From Parasitella parasitica (Eukaryota; Mucoromycota; Mucoromycetes; Mucorales; Mucoraceae): a DNA stretch of 59,610 bases. The position numbers and the translations under genes were made by a program. Below the pieces are notes generated by a model. It made no database searches and was not told the DNA's origin. It saw only the letters and a program-made list of their open reading frames with translations. The DNA lies in assembly GCA_025201805.1 (NCBI GenBank), contig MU619282.1, positions 158,930 to 218,539 on the forward strand. The letters are read 5' to 3'. This document shows positions 55,916-59,610 of this stretch, one piece after another. Numbering within the stretch: position 1 is the stretch's first letter; every line of letters begins with the position of its first letter.

Positions 55916-56106
55916 CACATAAAATGGGAAGGTTCAAAAGTCCAGAATTTCTTTTTTACAGTAGTGTCTATACTTAATATATTAGGCACAGCGTCTCATT
56001 GCTAAATTATTTCAGGGGTCAAGAATGAGTGCAGAGAAATGAATAGTAAAATTTATTTTATAATCCTTACGCTAGTCTTTTAATTACTTCTTCAGATCCA
56101 TTTTTT

Positions 56107-56599
56107 ACATTTTACGCCCAAACAGTTTGTACTTGGGTTTATTATATAGCTTTTTGCAATGATAATTATAAGTTATGGCTTAAATTTTTTATTTATTTTT
56201 CTAAATTCAGTTGAAGAAGTGTCTTGACAAAGCTTGTAATTGAATAAATATCTATTAATTTTAACGAAAACCGAAACACTGTATGATTCTGTTAGTTAAA
56301 TCATGGCTAATCACTATGAATTAAGCCTAGCAGCATCTTTTCCTCTTATTATATTTTATTCGTATTTGACCGACAATTGTTTTTATATTAATTAACAAAT
56401 TAAATCCAGTTATCTTTCTTGTAACCGACAATGTCCACCAGCCGGACTGTATTTTAGTAAAAAGCTTATTTCTGCATTTGATTGGATTTAACTTCGTCAC
56501 ATGTATGAAAATTTTCAGCTAGTTCGCAATGTGAAAATGGATTCACTGTATATTCTATTTCATCAAGAAAAGTGACAAATAAGTTGCCAAAAAGATGTA
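56107..56599. repeat. Inner flank of element B, right copy (inverted)
   Basis: Reverse complement of 53577-54069; ends with TA (56598-56599) before transposon B2. Confidence 0.85.
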
Positions 56600-58250
56600 C
56601 AGTGCTCACGGTACCAATTTGCGGGTTTTTCATTGGCCAATTTGCGGTTTTTTTATTCTCACTTTACGGGTTTGCTAGATCCCAATTAGCGTTTTTATTT
56701 TTTCAAATTACGTTTTATTAAAATATTTTTTTTTATATATGTTCCTCGTTCAAACATCTTTCAAAAGTATCGAATGAGTGTTTAACAAAACCTTGAAGAT
56801 GTTTGAAAGGAATTTCATTACATGCTTCACTGATCCTGGTCTTAAGATCCTCAGTGTTCCCAAACTGGCTTCTTCTAACTTTACTCTTAACTACTGCCCA
56901 GAACTGCTCAATGGGGTTAAGTTCTGGGGAATAAGGAGGAAGATAAACACATTTATAGCCTCTAGATTCAATAATATTGTCAATATCACCGTCTTTCTTA
57001 TCATGAATAGGAGAGTTATCCATAATGAGATAAAATCCTTTCATCTCAGGATATTTATCCATTTGATCGAGAGTTTTCTTAATAAAATTAAGGTAGTGAC
57101 CGGAATTAGTTCCTCCAAAAGAAGGCTTCTTTACAGCAGTTGATTTTCTTTTACGGCTACCTACTACTTTTACTTTTTTTGGTGGTACTGGAACTCGTAT
57201 CTCAATGTTTATTATTCCCAATGCAGAAACAGCACCAAGAATAGTATGGCTAATAGCCTTAGTAGAAGGCGTGACAACAACAGCCGGTGTTCCTCTAACC
57301 GATCTTGCAGTAGGTGGCCTCATGTTTATATCAAAAGCACTTTCATCGATGAAAATGCAATTGGTATTAAAATCCATTGAGGTTTCAGACCATAACTCTA
57401 CCCACTCACGACGAGCTTTAAGCTTCTCTGGGCTATTTCGAGCTTTAGGGTGACGGGTTACGCTCTTGATAGAAAGATTGCACTCCCTTGAGATAAACTC
57501 TCCAACGACTGTTTCTTTTAAACTAAAGTTTTCGAAGTTTTCAGTCAAACTATCTACTGCGTCTTTTGTGCGTGCCTGAGAAAACTCATCAAAGTAGTTT
57601 ATCAAATACAGCTTATGCTCCTCTTGAAGCTGACTGGATTTTCGGTTAACTTTGTTCGTGTTTTTTTCATATATATCCCATTCAGGATCTTCCCTAAGTC
57701 TTTTCGCCCATTGCTGTCCAGTGCGTTCGTTTACTCCAGACAATTTTGCAGCTTTTGCAGCTTTAAAAAGTTTGATCTTAATATAATACAAAAACAAAGT
57801 TTTTTGGTCAACGGAATATGTTTTGTATTTAACTGCAGTATTTCCCGTTGAAACTTTGGTTTGAATGTCTTCCATTCGTTTATCCAAAGCGGGATCATTT
57901 GAATCTAATTCAACTGGTTGATGTTCTTTATACTGAGTCAAGTTAGTTAGGTTTTCTAAATTGTAGGGATCTACATCTTCTTCCCAGTCCATTGCCTCTT
58001 TTCCATCCTCATTATAGAGATTTCCTTGGCCATCTTCGAAGATGATCTTGCCTGAAATTGAAAACATAATAGCTGTTTATTTTGTAAAGTAAAACGTAAA
58101 TTGAAAAAATAAAAACGCTAATTGGGATCTAGCAAACCCGTAAAGTGAGAATAAAAAAACCGCAAATTGGCCAATGAAAAACCCGCAAATTGGAAGTTTG
58201 TAAACCCGCAAAAAAAAATATAAAACCGCAAATTGGTACCGTGAGCACTG
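56600..58250 (-). mobile_element. 1651-bp Tc1/mariner-like transposon B2
   Basis: Inverted twin of 51926-53576, with TA on both sides (56598-56599 and 58251-58252) and the same ends and repeats. Confidence 0.9.
56733..58067 (-). CDS. Tc1/mariner-like transposase, D-D-36-E (element B, copy 2)
   Basis: Encodes the same 444 residues as 52109-53443. It points into the element, toward the cargo, as does the other copy. Intact, so the element may still be able to supply its own transposase. Confidence 0.92.
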   Translation of the reverse strand: MFSISGKIIFEDGQGNLYNEDGKEAMDWEEDVDPYNLENLTNLTQYKEHQPVELDSNDPALDKRMEDIQTKVSTGNTAVKYKTYSVDQKTLFLYYIKIKLFKAAKAAKLSGVNERTGQQWAKRLREDPEWDIYEKNTNKVNRKSSQLQEEHKLYLINYFDEFSQARTKDAVDSLTENFENFSLKETVVGEFISRECNLSIKSVTRHPKARNSPEKLKARREWVELWSETSMDFNTNCIFIDESAFDINMRPPTARSVRGTPAVVVTPSTKAISHTILGAVSALGIINIEIRVPVPPKKVKVVGSRKRKSTAVKKPSFGGTNSGHYLNFIKKTLDQMDKYPEMKGFYLIMDNSPIHDKKDGDIDNIIESRGYKCVYLPPYSPELNPIEQFWAVVKSKVRRSQFGNTEDLKTRISEACNEIPFKHLQGFVKHSFDTFERCLNEEHI

Positions 58251-58263
58251 TAAGGCTCTTATT

Positions 58264-58452
58264 TTACAGTAAATTGACGGTATTTAAATTTGTGTTGTGT
58301 TGGAAACTGAGCATTATGCTACAGATTTCGTACTTTTGCTCGATAGTGAGACGCTCTCTTGATTGTTGATTAATGCTTATAGTATAATTGTTTGTCAAAA
58401 TATGCTTTTTTAAGAATAAAGAACTAAATGAATTTGACTGGACATGTGTCAA
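58264..58452 (-). pseudogene. Possible start of a pogo/CENP-B-like transposase
   Basis: The short frame includes SRERLTIEQKYEICSIML, which resembles the first helix of the CENP-B-type DNA-binding domain of pogo/Tigger transposases. The frame then ends near the right border of element B. With the CGATATAAGGCT motifs on both sides of element B, it may be what is left of a pogo-like element that B landed in. The match is short and the call is tentative. Confidence 0.3.
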
Positions 58453-58616
58453 ATTAATCTAATAGCTGTAGTACCGTATCAACTATGCATGTGACTGTTT
58501 TAAGAGTAATAGTCACATGCACGATATAAGGCTATGTAATAATTGTGGCTTACGAACGATATAAGAATAACTCAGATAACAGACCAGATAATTGTTATGA
58601 TGCAATCATATAATAT

Positions 58617-58845
58617 ACTGTATCCGTATAACCACTCAAAAAAATTAAATAAACATATCCAATCAGAAAAATAGAATACCCATTGGCTGATATGGTTTTT
58701 GAGTTACTGAAAATGGATAGACTTCCCCTTTGGGAAAAAAAGATCAAATTTACCTTTTATTTCAATATTTTTCTCAAATTAAAGGTGCCCTGGAGAGACT
58801 TGAGGGCCTTTATGAGAGTCTCTCAACTGTTTTTGATATTTTGTA
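58617..58845. repeat. Dispersed repeat, copy 2
   Basis: Longer copy of the repeat at 1222-1355, with about 90 extra bases before CAACTGTTTTTGA. Confidence 0.7.
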
Positions 58846-59043
58846 GATATACCAAGGTAGAGTGTTAATTGTATATCTTACTGATATTGAGGAATAAATA
58901 AATCGAAACAAGTAGCTTTCGATATATAATTTATTGTCTGACAAATTATATGAATTGCATGTTAAGAGCAAAAAAAAAAAGAGGCATATGTAAGTATTAA
59001 TTATTTTTTGAAATAGTTTATATTGTAAATGTTATAAATATTA

Positions 59044-59610
59044 TCAAGGCTCAGGCTGGTAAGGAATAAAAGATATATCCTTTGCTTTACCTTTTCCCTT
59101 CGTTCTTCGGTTTTTGGCCATCAAAGGAGGCGTCGGTCTAATATGAAGAGGTGTAAGAGGGCGAGAGGGTGGAGCAGGGACAAAAGGCACAGAGGCAGAG
59201 GGCACAAAGGCGGAAGGCACAGAGGCGAAAGGCACAAAGGCAGGAGGCATAGAAGCAGAAGGTAAGGCGGTTGGAAGAAGAGAGGCAGGAGGAACAGAGG
59301 CAGATGCTGCAGAGGGAGAAGACACAAAGGCAGAAGATCCATAATTACTACCTTGGCCAGCCAAGGCAAGTTGTAGCTGCGACGTTAGGAATTGTTGGCT
59401 TGTTAACATTGTCTGGATCATGGCCTGTTGCTGTTTTATCTGTTGATCTTGCTGTTGCAGCTGGAAGGACAGTGCATTCAATAAAGAATTGTGGTGAGAT
59501 TTGGCCTCAACTTCTTGTTTATGATTGCTGTTGATGGTATGCATCATAAAAGCAAATTGCTTGTCAAAGTGTTGGTTGGTGCGCAAGATCTGATTGTTTA
59601 TTTGCAGAGT
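59044..59610 (-). CDS. Gln-rich coiled coil with ASVPxAFVP repeats, 5' end off the window
   Basis: The frame is open to the right edge, and upstream codons are consistent with a longer protein (QILRTNQHFDKQ). It has a His/Gln-rich helical stretch (QLQQQDQQIKQQQAMIQTML), then imperfect repeats of ASVPSAFVP and ASMPPAFVPF, then a basic end KNRRTKGKGKAKD and YQPEP. This is low complexity, so homology would be hard to prove. It may be the last exon of a larger gene. No known domain. Confidence 0.5.
   Translation of the reverse strand, partial: TLQINNQILRTNQHFDKQFAFMMHTINSNHKQEVEAKSHHNSLLNALSFQLQQQDQQIKQQQAMIQTMLTSQQFLTSQLQLALAGQGSNYGSSAFVSSPSAASASVPPASLLPTALPSASMPPAFVPFASVPSAFVPSASVPFVPAPPSRPLTPLHIRPTPPLMAKNRRTKGKGKAKDISFIPYQPEP

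Larger units (their letters stand above)
55375..56106. other. Element B cargo, right part, non-coding
   Basis: Contains the 62-bp tandem repeat (55498-55644) and the right cargo-flanking direct repeat (55801-55915). No gene seen. Confidence 0.45.
51926..58250. mobile_element. Element B: 6.3-kb unit with 2.14-kb transposase-bearing inverted arms
   Basis: The two arms, 51925-54069 and 56107-58251, are each exactly 2145 bases and are reverse complements, judged at both borders and through the coding region. The outer ends are CAGTGCTCACGGTACCAATT and its complement. Unlike element A, each arm contains a complete short transposon (1651 bp, ends on both sides) plus about 493 bases of inner flank. 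The spacer is 54070-56106 with one cargo gene. The right outer flank is TA, while the left is AA. If one T is lost from a CGATATAAGGCT target, both flanks fit a TA duplication at one insertion. Movement of the whole unit is inference. Confidence 0.6.

Noticed and set aside
51926-58250. Two independent insertions of transposon B in opposite orientation
   Set aside because: The 493-bp non-transposon flank is duplicated together with the transposons, so independent insertion alone cannot explain the arms.
1-59610. CRISPR arrays, operons, Shine-Dalgarno sites, riboswitches
   Set aside because: The window is eukaryotic (introns, SNARE, SURF6, FYVE), and no such structures were seen.

Overview
The window looks like nuclear DNA of a low-GC filamentous fungus, most likely a mucoralean (Mucoromycota). 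The evidence is intron-bearing housekeeping genes with short GT..AG introns (about 50-80 nt), fungal-type proteins (Sso1-like syntaxin, Ppz-type phosphatase, anabolic threonine deaminase with two ACT-like modules, GCK/Ste20 kinase), and a heavy load of Helitron, DIRS and Tc1/mariner-like DNA. The taxonomic call is inference from gene type and was not checked by a search. Spliced gene models were assembled by hand from frames, splice sites and phases.

Layout. 1-4.2 kb: transposon debris (an unidentified broken gene, a DIRS-type reverse transcriptase/RNase H pseudogene, a broken Tc1/mariner-like transposase). 4.5-5.5 kb: an intact plasma-membrane syntaxin. 6.2-22.3 kb: nested mobile DNA. It holds Helitron fragments, three members of a multi-exon family with a PD-(D/E)XK-like signature, and a 10.77-kb element (7710-18474) whose ends are perfect 1.96-kb inverted repeats, each carrying a full transposase gene. 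22.3-24.8 kb: decayed sequence. 24.8-47.6 kb: a quiet host block with ILV1, an unknown disordered protein, SURF6/Rrp14, ankyrin-DIL, ankyrin-DysF-FYVE, a small EF-hand protein, a BTB protein, a Ppz-like phosphatase and a Fray/OSR1-like kinase. 47.6-51.9 kb: debris with a truncated lineage-specific gene and a Helitron tail. 51.9-58.3 kb: a second 6.3-kb element of the same design, with perfect 2.14-kb inverted arms, each holding a complete 1651-bp transposon with an intact transposase, around a 2-kb cargo with a Cys-rich/coiled-coil gene. 58.3-59.6 kb: a possible pogo-like remnant, a dispersed repeat and a low-complexity ORF.

How it fits together. The host block encodes membrane traffic (syntaxin, DIL, FYVE), signalling (phosphatase, kinase, EF-hand, BTB), ribosome assembly (SURF6) and isoleucine synthesis (ILV1). 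It shows no operon logic, only ordinary eukaryotic neighbours. The striking part is the pair of transposase-armed inverted-repeat elements. In the first, the arms lack an inner terminal repeat, TA flanks the outer ends, and removing the whole unit rejoins a plausible exon of a host gene. That argues that 10.8 kb moved as one piece with its cargo. The second element sits in a CGATATAAGGCT-type repeat in a way that also fits one insertion. Together they suggest a class of Tc1/mariner-like elements that carry genes between two transposase-encoding terminal repeats.
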